In this document: in pieces, positions 1-8,095 of the stretch
How positions within the stretch are numbered: the first letter of the stretch is position 1
Layout: the number at the start of each line of letters is the position of its first letter
From: Bacillota bacterium
GTDB taxonomy: Bacteria; Bacillota; Clostridia; Oscillospirales; Oscillospiraceae
Assembly (NCBI GenBank): GCA_021199635.1
Contig: JAJQHS010000112.1
Location: forward strand, 1-39,336
Length of the DNA: 39,336 bases
Direction of reading: 5' to 3'
Notes under the pieces: generated by a model
Database searches by the model: none
Seen by the model: the letters and a program-made list of their open reading frames with translations, nothing else
What the model was told of the DNA's origin: nothing
Program-made: the position numbers and the translations under genes

Positions 1-2
1 CC

Positions 3-872
3 ACCCAGCAGTCCATCGCCAACTTTGAATGCGCCCAAGCCTGGTTCGACCTGGGCGCGAAGCGGGTGGTCCTGGCGCGGGAGCTGAACCTGGAGGAGAT
101 TCACGAGATCCGCCAGAAAACCGATCCGCAGCTGGAGATCGAAACCTTCGGGCATGGCGCAATGTGCGTCAGCTACTCCGGCCGCTGCCTTCTGAGCAAT
201 TATATGACCGGACGGGACGCCAACCGCGGCTCCTGCGCCCAACCCTGCCGGTACCAGTACGCACTGATGGAGGAAAAGCGTCCCGGGGAATACTTCCCGG
301 TTTTTGAGGACGAGAAGGGCACTTACATCCTGAACTCCCGGGATATGTGCATGATCGACCATCTGGGAGAATTGATGGATGCCGGGGTGGACTGCATAAA
401 AATTGAGGGTCGCGCCAAATCTGCGTACTATGCTGCCATCGTCACCGGTGCGTACCGCCATTGTATCGACGATGCATTTTCCGGCCGCCCCCTTGACCCG
501 GTATGGCGGGACGAGGTGGAGCACGTTTCCCACCGTGTCTACTCCACAGGGTTCTACTTCGGCCAGCCGGGGCAGTATACTGCCCACTCCCGCTATATCC
601 GCCAGTGGCAGATTTGCGCGCGGGTGGAGTCCTGCAGTGGGGATGGCCTTGCCCTGTGCAGCCTGAATAATAAATTCCACGCCGGGGACCAGCTGGAAGT
701 CGTGGGCCCGGATGTACGCCCCTTCCCTGTCACTGCCCAGGCAATGACGGACACGGATGGCCAGCCACTTGAGGAACCGCGCACGCCCCAGATGCGGTTC
801 TATCTCCCTCTGCCCCGCCCGGTTCCTCCGTTTTCCATCCTGCGGCGAAGCGTTGCACTTTCCGGTAAATAA
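3..872 (+). CDS. U32 family peptidase / tRNA or rRNA hydroxylation protein, 5' end missing
   Basis: The frame is already open at the window edge, so the true start lies upstream and only about 289 codons are visible. The U32 signature is clear: ETFGHGAMCVSYSGRC, followed by a second Cys-containing segment with GSCAQPCR, which in the family supplies cluster-type cysteines. Close relatives (YegQ/TrhP, YrrN/YrrO, RlhA) are prephenate-dependent RNA hydroxylation factors rather than true proteases. The visible part resembles the TrhP/YrrO type, but which RNA is the target cannot be told from sequence. The carbonic anhydrase starts 23 bases downstream, so the two may be co-transcribed. Confidence 0.88.
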   Translation, partial: TQQSIANFECAQAWFDLGAKRVVLARELNLEEIHEIRQKTDPQLEIETFGHGAMCVSYSGRCLLSNYMTGRDANRGSCAQPCRYQYALMEEKRPGEYFPVFEDEKGTYILNSRDMCMIDHLGELMDAGVDCIKIEGRAKSAYYAAIVTGAYRHCIDDAFSGRPLDPVWRDEVEHVSHRVYSTGFYFGQPGQYTAHSRYIRQWQICARVESCSGDGLALCSLNNKFHAGDQLEVVGPDVRPFPVTAQAMTDTDGQPLEEPRTPQMRFYLPLPRPVPPFSILRRSVALSGK

Positions 873-895
873 TTTTTGAAAGGCGGGCAATCCCA

Positions 896-1453
896 ATGAA
901 TGAATCCGAAAGTCTGGCGCGGCTGAAATCAGGCAACCGTAAATACCTGGAATCCACCAACCAAATTGGCGATATTTCCAGCAGGATCCGCCGCTATACG
1001 GCAGAAATCGGGCAGCATCCCTTCGCGATCATCGTGGCCTGCTCTGACGCCCGGGAGATTCCGGAGGCGATCTTCTCCTGCGGGATCGGGGAGCTGTTCA
1101 CCATCCGTGTGGCCGGGAACGTGATCGACGAGAGCATCCTTGGCAGCATCGAATACGCGGCAGGACATCTGCACTGCCCGCTGGTGGTGGTGCTGGGGCA
1201 TACCCGCTGCGGCGCTGTGGCAGCCGCCATCTCCGGGGAGAGCTCCGGGTACATCAAAAGTATAACGGACAAGGTTTCCCGGGCGATCGGCTGCGAAACC
1301 GACGACCGTAAGGCCTGCTGCCTGAATGCCCAGGCGACCGCTGCCACCATCCGCAGCGCGTTTGCGGAGCATCCGGAGCTTTCCGGGATCCGGGTGATCA
1401 GCGCGCTGTACGACATCTCCAGCGGTGAAGTGGATTTCCTCCCGGAGGTATAG
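896..1453 (+). CDS. Beta-class carbonic anhydrase
   Basis: This 185-residue protein should interconvert CO2 and bicarbonate in the cytoplasm. The beta-class zinc ligands are present: Cys49 in the CSDAR motif (Asp51 and Arg53 form the usual catalytic dyad), and His102 and Cys105 in GHTRCGA. The segment IRVAGNVID is also typical. Length fits the short bacterial type. The ATG is preceded by a purine-rich GGCGGG about 10 bases upstream. The gene follows the U32 gene closely. Bicarbonate supply to carboxylases is the likely role, by analogy. Confidence 0.93.
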   Translation: MNESESLARLKSGNRKYLESTNQIGDISSRIRRYTAEIGQHPFAIIVACSDAREIPEAIFSCGIGELFTIRVAGNVIDESILGSIEYAAGHLHCPLVVVLGHTRCGAVAAAISGESSGYIKSITDKVSRAIGCETDDRKACCLNAQATAATIRSAFAEHPELSGIRVISALYDISSGEVDFLPEV

Positions 1454-1485
1454 GCGCGGTTACGCGAGTTTTAAGCAGAAATATC

Positions 1486-1546
1486 CCCCTGGCGCGTGCC
1501 CGGAAGGAATAGACTTCCATCGGCTGCACCAGGAGGATTTTTTAGG
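1486..1546 (+). terminator. Possible terminator after carbonic anhydrase
   Basis: A nested imperfect hairpin (inner GGAAG/CTTCC, outer TGG/CCA with partial pairing between) is followed by a run of six T on the + strand near 1537-1542. It lies between two converging genes. Pairing in the middle is imperfect, so this is tentative. Confidence 0.4.
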
Positions 1547-1552
1547 ACATCC

Positions 1553-2911
1553 TTAGTTTTTCAGGCTTTGCAGAGGTGCGGGAATGCGCCCGCCCCGGGC
1601 GACGAAGGCATCTGCGGACTCCTCATGCACCGGCATCACCGGCGCGCTGCCCAGCAGCCCGCCCAGCTCAACCCGGTCCCCCACGGATTTTCCGGGGGCG
1701 GGTAAAATACGCACGGCTGTGGTCTTGGAATTGACCATGCCGATGGCGGCCTCATCCGCGATGATGGCGGAAATTGTTTGGGCGCTGGTGTCGCCGGGGA
1801 TGGCAACCATGTCCAGGCCGACCGAGCATACGCAGGTCATGGCCTCCAGCTTGGAAAGAGTTAGCGTCCCGGACTCCGCCGCGGCGATCATCCCCTCATC
1901 CTCCGACACAGGGATGAACGCGCCGGACAAACCGCCTACGTGATTGGACGCCATAACGCCGCCCTTCTTCACCGCGTCATTCAGAAGCGCCAGTGCGGCG
2001 GTGGTGCCGTGGGTCCCGCAGACCTGCAGGCCCATTTCCTCAAGGATCCTGGCCACGCTGTCCCCGGCTGCCGGGGTGGGTGCCAGAGAAAGGTCCACGA
2101 TTCCGAAGGGAACATGCAGGCGCTTGGATGCTTCCTGCCCCACCAACTGCCCCATGCGGGTGATGCGGAACGCCGTCTTTTTCACCGTTTCCGCCACCAC
2201 ATCGAAGGGCTGGCCCTTCGCATTCTGCAGCGCGTGATAGACTACGCCAGGACCGGAAACGCCCACATTCAGCACACATTCCGGCTCTCCCACGCCGTGG
2301 AATGCGCCGGCCATAAAGGGATTGTCCTCCACGGCGTTGGCAAAAACCACCAGTTTGGCACACCCCAGCCCCTGGTTATCCGCGGTCAGCTCGGCTGTTC
2401 TCTTGACGATACGCCCCATTTCCGCCACGGCATCCATATTGATGCCCGCTTTGGTGGAAGCGACATTTACGCTGGCGCAGACCCGCTCGGTGGACGCCAT
2501 CGCCTCCGGAATGGAGCGGATCAGCTTCCAATCTCCCTCCGTGCAGCCCTTCTGCACCAGGGCGGAAAATCCGCCGATAAAGTTCACGCCGCATTGCTTC
2601 GCCGCAGCATCCAGCGTCTTGGCAATGGCGACATAGGAATCGGCCTGGCAGGCCCCGGCCACCAAGGCGATCGGCGTCACAGAAATGCGCTTATTCACAA
2701 TGGGAATACCGAATTCCCGCTCCAGATCCTGGCCAACCTGCACCAGGTCCCGGGCACAGCGGGTGATTTTCCGGTAAATTTTCTCACAGCAGCGCTCTAT
2801 ATCCGGGTCACAGCAATCCAGCAGGCTGATGCCCATGGTGATGGTGCGGATATCCAGGTGGCGCTTGTCGATCATATCCTGGGTCTGCAAAATATCATTC
2901 TGATTCAGCAT
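1553..2911 (-). CDS. UPF0210 (PFL family, DUF711) protein
   Basis: This 452-residue soluble protein matches the UPF0210/DUF711 family along its whole length, including the start [15 protein letters not shown], the stretch [13 protein letters not shown] and glycine-rich segments in the second half. The biochemical function of the family is not established; it is related in fold to glycyl-radical-type barrels, but no activating Gly motif is claimed here. The gene begins 9 bases after the ACT-domain gene. That pairing is common in Firmicutes and suggests the two proteins act together, perhaps with the ACT protein sensing a small ligand. Confidence 0.92.
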   Translation of the reverse strand: MLNQNDILQTQDMIDKRHLDIRTITMGISLLDCCDPDIERCCEKIYRKITRCARDLVQVGQDLEREFGIPIVNKRISVTPIALVAGACQADSYVAIAKTLDAAAKQCGVNFIGGFSALVQKGCTEGDWKLIRSIPEAMASTERVCASVNVASTKAGINMDAVAEMGRIVKRTAELTADNQGLGCAKLVVFANAVEDNPFMAGAFHGVGEPECVLNVGVSGPGVVYHALQNAKGQPFDVVAETVKKTAFRITRMGQLVGQEASKRLHVPFGIVDLSLAPTPAAGDSVARILEEMGLQVCGTHGTTAALALLNDAVKKGGVMASNHVGGLSGAFIPVSEDEGMIAAAESGTLTLSKLEAMTCVCSVGLDMVAIPGDTSAQTISAIIADEAAIGMVNSKTTAVRILPAPGKSVGDRVELGGLLGSAPVMPVHEESADAFVARGGRIPAPLQSLKN

Positions 2912-2920
2912 GGCAACTCC

Positions 2921-3190
2921 TCAGACCCGATGCATGGCTTCAAAAATATCCTCCCGCTGTACGCGGATGGACAGGCCCATTTCCATGCCGGTTTCCTCCA
3001 TTGCGGAGCAAAGCTCCCCCAGCGGCAAGGTGCATTCCGAAGTATCCACAGCCATCATCATGGTAAAGTAGCCCTGCATGACCGTCTGGCTGATATCCAG
3101 CACGTTAACGCGGTAGGCAGCCAACGCGCTGCACACCCCAGCGATAATCCCTACACGGTCCTTACCGACGACTGTAACAATTGCTTTCAT
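2921..3190 (-). CDS. ACT domain protein (UPF0237)
   Basis: An 89-residue single ACT domain, beginning MKAIVTVVGKDRVGIIAGV. ACT domains bind amino acids or other small ligands and usually regulate a partner. The ATG at 3190 is chosen because GAGGTG lies about 8 bases upstream; an in-frame start 10 codons earlier would include the ribosome site. The downstream UPF0210 gene is separated by 9 bases, which supports a two-gene functional unit. The ligand is unknown. Confidence 0.93.
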   Translation of the reverse strand: MKAIVTVVGKDRVGIIAGVCSALAAYRVNVLDISQTVMQGYFTMMMAVDTSECTLPLGELCSAMEETGMEMGLSIRVQREDIFEAMHRV

Positions 3191-3200
3191 GAGCGGCACC

Positions 3201-3482
3201 TCACACTTCATAATCCGCACTGACGCGGGAATCGATCAGATGTCCAAAATGGGATTTGGCCTGCAGGTGCAGCGGATTCTTCTGGTAGGCGCTCAGCGCC
3301 TCCTGGGAGGAAAATTCTGCATACAGCACATAGTCCATGCCCTGGTATGCCTGACATACCTCCATTTTGCTCAGGCCTGGAATCTGTCCAACCAGCGGCA
3401 TCAGGACCGAGCGGATCATATTAACAGATTCCGCCTTGTCCACGCCCTCTTTTAATGTATACATAACAATATGCTTGATCAT
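3201..3482 (-). CDS. Dabb (stress-responsive alpha/beta barrel) protein
   Basis: A 93-residue protein starting MIKHIVMYTLKEG with a mid-protein KMEVCQAYQGMDYVLYAEFS and a C-terminal SHFGHLID segment, the usual pattern of the dimeric Dabb ferredoxin-like barrel. Family members range from stress proteins to small-ring cyclases, so no specific reaction can be assigned. The start at 3482 is supported by AAAGGGG upstream; the longer open frame runs into the preceding gene. It sits between ispH-S1 and the ACT gene, probably in the same leftward transcript. Confidence 0.88.
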   Translation of the reverse strand: MIKHIVMYTLKEGVDKAESVNMIRSVLMPLVGQIPGLSKMEVCQAYQGMDYVLYAEFSSQEALSAYQKNPLHLQAKSHFGHLIDSRVSADYEV

Positions 3483-3504
3483 AACGAAACCCCTTTCACG
3501 CAGA

Positions 3505-3534
3505 TACCGGGGCCGGCTGCTGCCGGTCCCGGTA
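3505..3534 (-). other. Strong intercistronic stem-loop
   Basis: A 13-base-pair stem (3505-3517 with 3522-3534, one G-U pair, TGCT loop in + orientation) lies between the stop of ispH-S1 and the start of the Dabb gene. There is no T-run on the leftward side, so it is not a standard terminator. It may set a processing or mRNA-stability boundary between these genes. Confidence 0.6.
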
Positions 3535-3546
3535 TGTAGCGTTGAA

Positions 3547-5493
3547 TTACGCCTCCTCAGTCGGATCCGCGGGCGCCTCCAGCAGCGCGCGAATGGACAG
3601 GGAAATACGCTTGTTCTCCGCATCGATGTCAGTGATCTTTACGGTGACCGTCTGGCCCTCGGACAGCACATCCTCCGGCTTGCCGATCCGGCGATCGGCG
3701 ATCTGGGAGATGTGGATCAGGCCGTCAACGCCGGGGATAATTTCCGCGAAGGCGCCGAAGGTCATCATCTTCACGACCTTGGCATCCACCACATCGCCCA
3801 CGTTGTAATTGGTCATGAACTGGTTCCAGGGGTTCATCTCAGCGGTCTTGTAGCCCAGGGAGATTTTGTGCTTCTCCGGGTCAAAGGAGATGACGTATAC
3901 GTCGATCTCATCGCCCACCTTGACCACATCGGCAGGGGTCTTGATACGGTTCCAGCTCAGCTCGGAAACATGGACCATGCCATCCACGCCGCCGATGTCC
4001 ACGAATGCGCCGTAAGAAGTCAGGGACTTCACAACGCCGTGATACTTCTTGCCCTTTTCGATCTCGCTCCAGATCTTCTCCTGGGCAGCCTTCCGCTCCT
4101 CCGCCTTGACAGCGCGGATGGAGCCGATGACGCGGCGGCGGGCGCGGTTGACCTCGGTGATCTTCATCTTAACGGTCTTGCCGACCTGGCCGGCCATATC
4201 GCCGCCCTTGGCAATGCCGGACTGGGAAGCGGGGATAAACACGCGGATGCCCTTGACCGTAGCCACCAGGCCACCCTTGTTCTCCTCAGTGATCTGTCCC
4301 TCGACCGTGGTCTTGTCCTCAACGTAGGACGCCATCTCGTCCCAAATCTTCAGGCCATCCAGCTTCTTCTTGGACAGCTGAACGGTGCCCTCCTGATCGT
4401 TGACCCGGACGACGAACACTTCGATTTCGTCGCCCACATGGAGAATGTCCTCCGGCTTCACGGAAGAATCGGCGCTGACTTCGTCATAGGGAATGTAGCC
4501 GGCGTGCTTGGTTCCAAGGTCCACCTGGACTTCGGTATTTCCGATTCCAGTGACGGTGCCGGTAACCTTATCTCCTGTATTTAAAGTCTTGATAGACTGT
4601 TCCAGGAGCTCCTCGAAGTTCTCCTCCTGTACAGCATCAGCATTGGTAATTTCACTCATAGTCTTGTTGACCTCCTTTATTATCCACGCCGGCGTGGAGG
4701 CACCGGCAGTGATTCCAACTTCACTTACACCGCGAAAAAATTCAGGCTCCAGTTCGGAAGCGTTATCCACGAGCATCACCTTATCGCAGTGCTTCCGGCA
4801 GATCGCAGCCAGCTGCATGGTGTTGGAGCTCTTGCTGTCCCCAACCACAACCATGGCGCCGCATTCGGCGCTGAGCTGGGCGGCTTCCGTCTGCCTATAT
4901 TCAGTCGCTCTACATATTGTATCAAAGATTTTCAAGTTAGTAAACTGTTTTTTTGCATTTTGGACGCTTTTTTTCCACAAAAATTCTGCGGAGGTGGTCT
5001 GTGAGACCATGCAAACCGGGGTTTCCGGCGAAATTTCTCCCGATTCGATCCAGTCCTCCAGCGCCTGTGGAGAATCAAAAATCCGGCAATCTTTGCACCA
5101 CCCGGCGATCCCCTGTATCTCCGGATGACTGGGCGTACCCATGATCAGCGGCAGACGCCCGGACGCCTCCTCCTTCTCCACAATACCGTGGATCCGCTTG
5201 ACGAACGGGCAGGTAGCATCAATGATCTCCACCCCCCGGGCCTGAAGCTGCTGGTAAACCGCCCGTGGCACCCCATGGGAACGGATGACCACCGTCATCC
5301 CCGGCTCCGCCTGCTCCGGCGAGTCGATCACGCGAATCCCCATCTGCTCAAAGTGAGCAACCATGTGCCTGTTATGGATGATCGGCCCAAGGGTGACTAC
5401 CTGGGCACCGGAGGAGGCCGCCTGCTCCACCATTTCCACCGCGCGGCTTACGCCGAAGCAGAAGCCCGCGCTTTTCGCGACCCGGACGGTCAT
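3547..5493 (-). CDS. ispH: Bifunctional HMBPP reductase (IspH) / ribosomal protein S1-like fusion
   Basis: A 648-residue fusion. Residues 1 to about 285 are IspH, the last enzyme of the MEP isoprenoid pathway (HMBPP to IPP and DMAPP). Its iron-sulfur cysteines are seen in [18 protein letters not shown] and [12 protein letters not shown]. The remainder carries four S1 RNA-binding repeats, for example [28 protein letters not shown] and [19 protein letters not shown]. This fusion is well known in Clostridia. The start overlaps the end of cmk by 4 bases, preserving the common cmk-rpsA order. The S1 half probably binds mRNA or acts at the ribosome; why it is joined to IspH is not known. Confidence 0.96.
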   Translation of the reverse strand: MTVRVAKSAGFCFGVSRAVEMVEQAASSGAQVVTLGPIIHNRHMVAHFEQMGIRVIDSPEQAEPGMTVVIRSHGVPRAVYQQLQARGVEIIDATCPFVKRIHGIVEKEEASGRLPLIMGTPSHPEIQGIAGWCKDCRIFDSPQALEDWIESGEISPETPVCMVSQTTSAEFLWKKSVQNAKKQFTNLKIFDTICRATEYRQTEAAQLSAECGAMVVVGDSKSSNTMQLAAICRKHCDKVMLVDNASELEPEFFRGVSEVGITAGASTPAWIIKEVNKTMSEITNADAVQEENFEELLEQSIKTLNTGDKVTGTVTGIGNTEVQVDLGTKHAGYIPYDEVSADSSVKPEDILHVGDEIEVFVVRVNDQEGTVQLSKKKLDGLKIWDEMASYVEDKTTVEGQITEENKGGLVATVKGIRVFIPASQSGIAKGGDMAGQVGKTVKMKITEVNRARRRVIGSIRAVKAEERKAAQEKIWSEIEKGKKYHGVVKSLTSYGAFVDIGGVDGMVHVSELSWNRIKTPADVVKVGDEIDVYVISFDPEKHKISLGYKTAEMNPWNQFMTNYNVGDVVDAKVVKMMTFGAFAEIIPGVDGLIHISQIADRRIGKPEDVLSEGQTVTVKITDIDAENKRISLSIRALLEAPADPTEEA

Positions 5494-6176
5494 ATGCCAG
5501 TCCTCTCCCGGACGATCCTGCGCACCTCCGCCGCCGCTTCCTCCGGGGACATATGGGTGGTGTCCACAGCAATGGAATCCTTCGCCATTTTCAGCGGTGC
5601 GATGGCGCGGTGGGTATCCTGCTCATCCCGCTGGCGGATCTGCCGGAGGATCTGCGAATAGTCCGCCTTCTCCCCCTTGTCCTTCAGTTCCTGGGTGCGG
5701 CGCTGGGCACGGATCTCAGGCTCTGCGGTCAGGAATATTTTCACGTCTGCCCTGGGCAGCACCACCGTGCCGATGTCCCGGCCGTCCATGACCACATTGT
5801 GCTGCCGGGCCAGCTCCCGCTGCATATCCAGCAGTACCTCCCGGACCACTCTGTGGGCGGAAACCTGGGACGCTTTCTGGGAAATTTCCGGCGTCCGGAT
5901 GTCGCTTGTCACATCCATGCCGTTCATGATCATGTGCTGTACGCCGTCCTCATCATACTCTATGCCGATGGTCAGCTCATCGATGTACCGGTTCACACCG
6001 TCCACATCCTTTGGGCTGATGCCCAGCAAATCCATGAAATAGGCAACGGTCCGGTAAATTGCGCCGGTATCCACATAGCAGAAGGAAAGCTCCTTCGCCA
6101 ACGTCCGGGCAATCGTACTTTTGCCCGCACCGGCGGGACCATCAATCGCTATGGAATAGGTCTTGTCCATCATCAA
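5490..6176 (-). CDS. cmk: Cytidylate kinase
   Basis: Phosphorylates CMP and dCMP with ATP. The P-loop IDGPAGAGKSTIAR is at the N-terminus, followed by FCYVDTGAIYR, DVTSDIRTPEIS and VVMDGRDIGTVVLP, all typical of Cmk. It is 228 residues, the usual length. The ORF opens with three consecutive Met codons, so the exact start is uncertain by two residues. It lies 12 bases after the sigma-like gene and overlaps ispH-S1 by 4 bases, indicating translational coupling. Confidence 0.96.
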   Translation of the reverse strand: MMMDKTYSIAIDGPAGAGKSTIARTLAKELSFCYVDTGAIYRTVAYFMDLLGISPKDVDGVNRYIDELTIGIEYDEDGVQHMIMNGMDVTSDIRTPEISQKASQVSAHRVVREVLLDMQRELARQHNVVMDGRDIGTVVLPRADVKIFLTAEPEIRAQRRTQELKDKGEKADYSQILRQIRQRDEQDTHRAIAPLKMAKDSIAVDTTHMSPEEAAAEVRRIVRERTGI

Positions 6177-6188
6177 ATCCTCATTTCT

Positions 6189-7229
6189 CTATTGTGCATT
6201 ACGGAGCAGAGCCAGCGCGGACGCCTCCCGCTCCAGAACCTCCTGAGAGGTGAGTCCCAGCTTCCTTCCCGCTTCCTCCGGGGACAGGGGCTTGCCGCCG
6301 TCCAGGCCGAACCGAGCGGACAGCAGGGCGGCATCCGCCTCCGGAAGTACCGAGAGCAGCTCGCCGATCCGCTGGCGCATCTGGAAATAGGCGGTATCCT
6401 CCACCGCCTGAGAATCCTCCGGCTGGGGCGAATCGCTCTGCCGAGAAGACTGGGCGCGCTCCATCCGTCTTGCATTCTCCAGCATATCCGCCACCATGGA
6501 AGCCTCATCCGCCGTCATATGGATCTCCAGCGCGATCTCCTCCAGCGTAGGGTTGCGCCCAAGCTCTGTAAGTAGCCGCTGATCCGCCGCCCGGTACGTC
6601 TCCATCGCACTGCGCATCCGCTGGCCAACGCCGTCTTCCCGGGCATGCAATGTGACGGTTTTCGCCAAAGCCCGGGCGATTGCCCGGCCGCACTGAGCGC
6701 GGATATCCCCGCCGTTGTCCAGCAGAATGCCCTGCCATAGCCCCAGGCTGCCCTCTTGGATCAGGTCCATCAGCAGAACGCCCCGGCCGACCAGGGCGCA
6801 GCTCTGCTGCACCACCATGCTGAGCATACAGCCGGCAAGCTGTGACCTGGCGCTCTCCTCACCGGCGCGGCACTGTTCCGCCAGAAGCGCGAGGTCGCCG
6901 CAGGCTGGCAGTCCTGCAATTTCCTCCAGGCACAGCCGCAGGGGGTCTGTTTTCTCCAGGCCCTGGGGAAGCTCTCCCTGGCGCACGAGCTGCTCCTCCA
7001 GGCGAAGGCGCAGCGCCGTCTCCCCGCCGGCGTGTAAATTTGGAAGGTCGGAAATGTCCAGCAGGACATCCTTTTCATCCAGCTCCGCCAGCGCATCCTG
7101 CACCGCGTCCTCGCTCTGATCCTCCATCAGCGCCAGGAACCGGGACGCGGGCAGCGTCCCGCCTGGAGTCAGGCTGTCCAGCGTCAGCTCCCAGGCCGAA
7201 GGCTCGAAGGCAAACTCCAGTCCGTTCAT
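6189..7229 (-). CDS. Degenerate sigma-70-like protein, paralogue of the adjacent RpoD
   Basis: A 346-residue protein overlapping rpoD by 4 bases. Residues about 15-65 resemble sigma region 1.1 (GGTLPASRFLALM through DEKDVLLDISDL). Residues 96-168 match regions 1.2-2.2, with LLMDLIQEGSLGLWQG closely mirroring RpoD. The aromatic/basic 2.3-2.4 segment (FSTYATKWIRQ in RpoD) is absent and replaced by unrelated sequence at about 170-198. Residues 202-260 resemble region 3, and 282-346 region 4, but the recognition-helix RVRQIE is replaced by VLEREA. It can probably still contact RNA polymerase core through region 2.2, but promoter recognition looks lost. A role as a sigma modulator or competitor is inference. 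Confidence 0.8.
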   Translation of the reverse strand: MNGLEFAFEPSAWELTLDSLTPGGTLPASRFLALMEDQSEDAVQDALAELDEKDVLLDISDLPNLHAGGETALRLRLEEQLVRQGELPQGLEKTDPLRLCLEEIAGLPACGDLALLAEQCRAGEESARSQLAGCMLSMVVQQSCALVGRGVLLMDLIQEGSLGLWQGILLDNGGDIRAQCGRAIARALAKTVTLHAREDGVGQRMRSAMETYRAADQRLLTELGRNPTLEEIALEIHMTADEASMVADMLENARRMERAQSSRQSDSPQPEDSQAVEDTAYFQMRQRIGELLSVLPEADAALLSARFGLDGGKPLSPEEAGRKLGLTSQEVLEREASALALLRNAQ

Positions 7230-8095
7230 TCCAAAAAGTCCTCCAATCCCATGCCGGCTCCCAGCTTTTGCAGCGTATCCATCGCCTGCCGCTCGATCTG
7301 GCGCACTCGCTCCTTGGAGATTCCCAGCATAGTTCCAATTTTTTCCAGAGAATAGCAGGTTCCATCCTCCATGCCGAAACGGAGCCGCAGGATCTGCTGC
7401 TGCCGGGGGCTGAGCATCCCGAGAAGCGTATCCATAGTCTGATTCAGCTCCTCGCGTACCAGTTTTTCGTAGGGCTGCGGGGAATGCAGATCCTCCAGCA
7501 TCACACCGAAATGGTCATCGTCCGCGTCGCCCAGCGGCGCATCCAGCGAGCAGATTTCCGGATACAGCTGCATCAGCTGCCGCAGCTTTTCTACCGGCAT
7601 ATCACACGCCTTGGCAAGAGTCTCCTCGTCCGGCTCCTCGCCGGTAGATTGGATCAGTGCGGTCCGTGCGGACTGAATCTTCCGGATGCGCTCGGCTGTA
7701 TGCACCGGCACGCGGATCAGACTGCCATGGTTGGCGAGGCAACGGGTCACGCCCTGGCGGATCCATTTGGTGGCGTATGTAGAAAAGCGAAAATCCAGCG
7801 TATAATCAAACTTCTTCGCCGCGGCGAGCAGACCAATGCTGCCCTCCTGGATCAAATCCATCAGGGGCACGCCCCGACCGGCATATTCCCTTGCCACGGA
7901 AACGACCAGCCGGAGATTGGAATTGACCATTTTCCGGATGGCGTCCTCGTCCCCTTCGGCGCAGCGCCGGGCAAGCTCCCGCTCCTCCTCAGCGGTCAGC
8001 CGGGGGTAGCTGCGGATTTCATTCAGGTACTGCCGCATATCCTCCTCACCGGCGCTGACCGTAGGGGATTGGGCATCTGTAAGCTGCTGGGTCAT
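7226..8095 (-). CDS. rpoD: RNA polymerase sigma factor, RpoD/SigA family, lacking region 1.1
   Basis: A 289-residue sigma factor. It starts almost directly at region 1.2 (MRQYLNEIRSYPRLT), then region 2 (NLRLVVSVAREYAGRG, LMDLIQEGSIGLL, FRFSTYATKWIRQ), region 3, and region 4 with GISKERVRQIERQAMDTL. Major SigA proteins are usually longer, with an N-terminal region 1.1, and read TYATWWIRQ; here one Trp is Lys. The dnaG-rpoD order strongly supports housekeeping status, but a group-2 sigma cannot be excluded. Promoters in this window show ordinary TTGACA/TATAAT boxes. The start overlaps the dnaG stop by 4 bases. Confidence 0.9.
   Translation of the reverse strand: MTQQLTDAQSPTVSAGEEDMRQYLNEIRSYPRLTAEEERELARRCAEGDEDAIRKMVNSNLRLVVSVAREYAGRGVPLMDLIQEGSIGLLAAAKKFDYTLDFRFSTYATKWIRQGVTRCLANHGSLIRVPVHTAERIRKIQSARTALIQSTGEEPDEETLAKACDMPVEKLRQLMQLYPEICSLDAPLGDADDDHFGVMLEDLHSPQPYEKLVREELNQTMDTLLGMLSPRQQQILRLRFGMEDGTCYSLEKIGTMLGISKERVRQIERQAMDTLQKLGAGMGLEDFLE

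Noticed and set aside
1940-4584. Long + strand frames opposite the UPF0210 gene and ispH-S1
   Set aside because: Both are shadows of well-supported minus-strand genes, with low-complexity His/Leu/Gly-rich translations and no ribosome sites.
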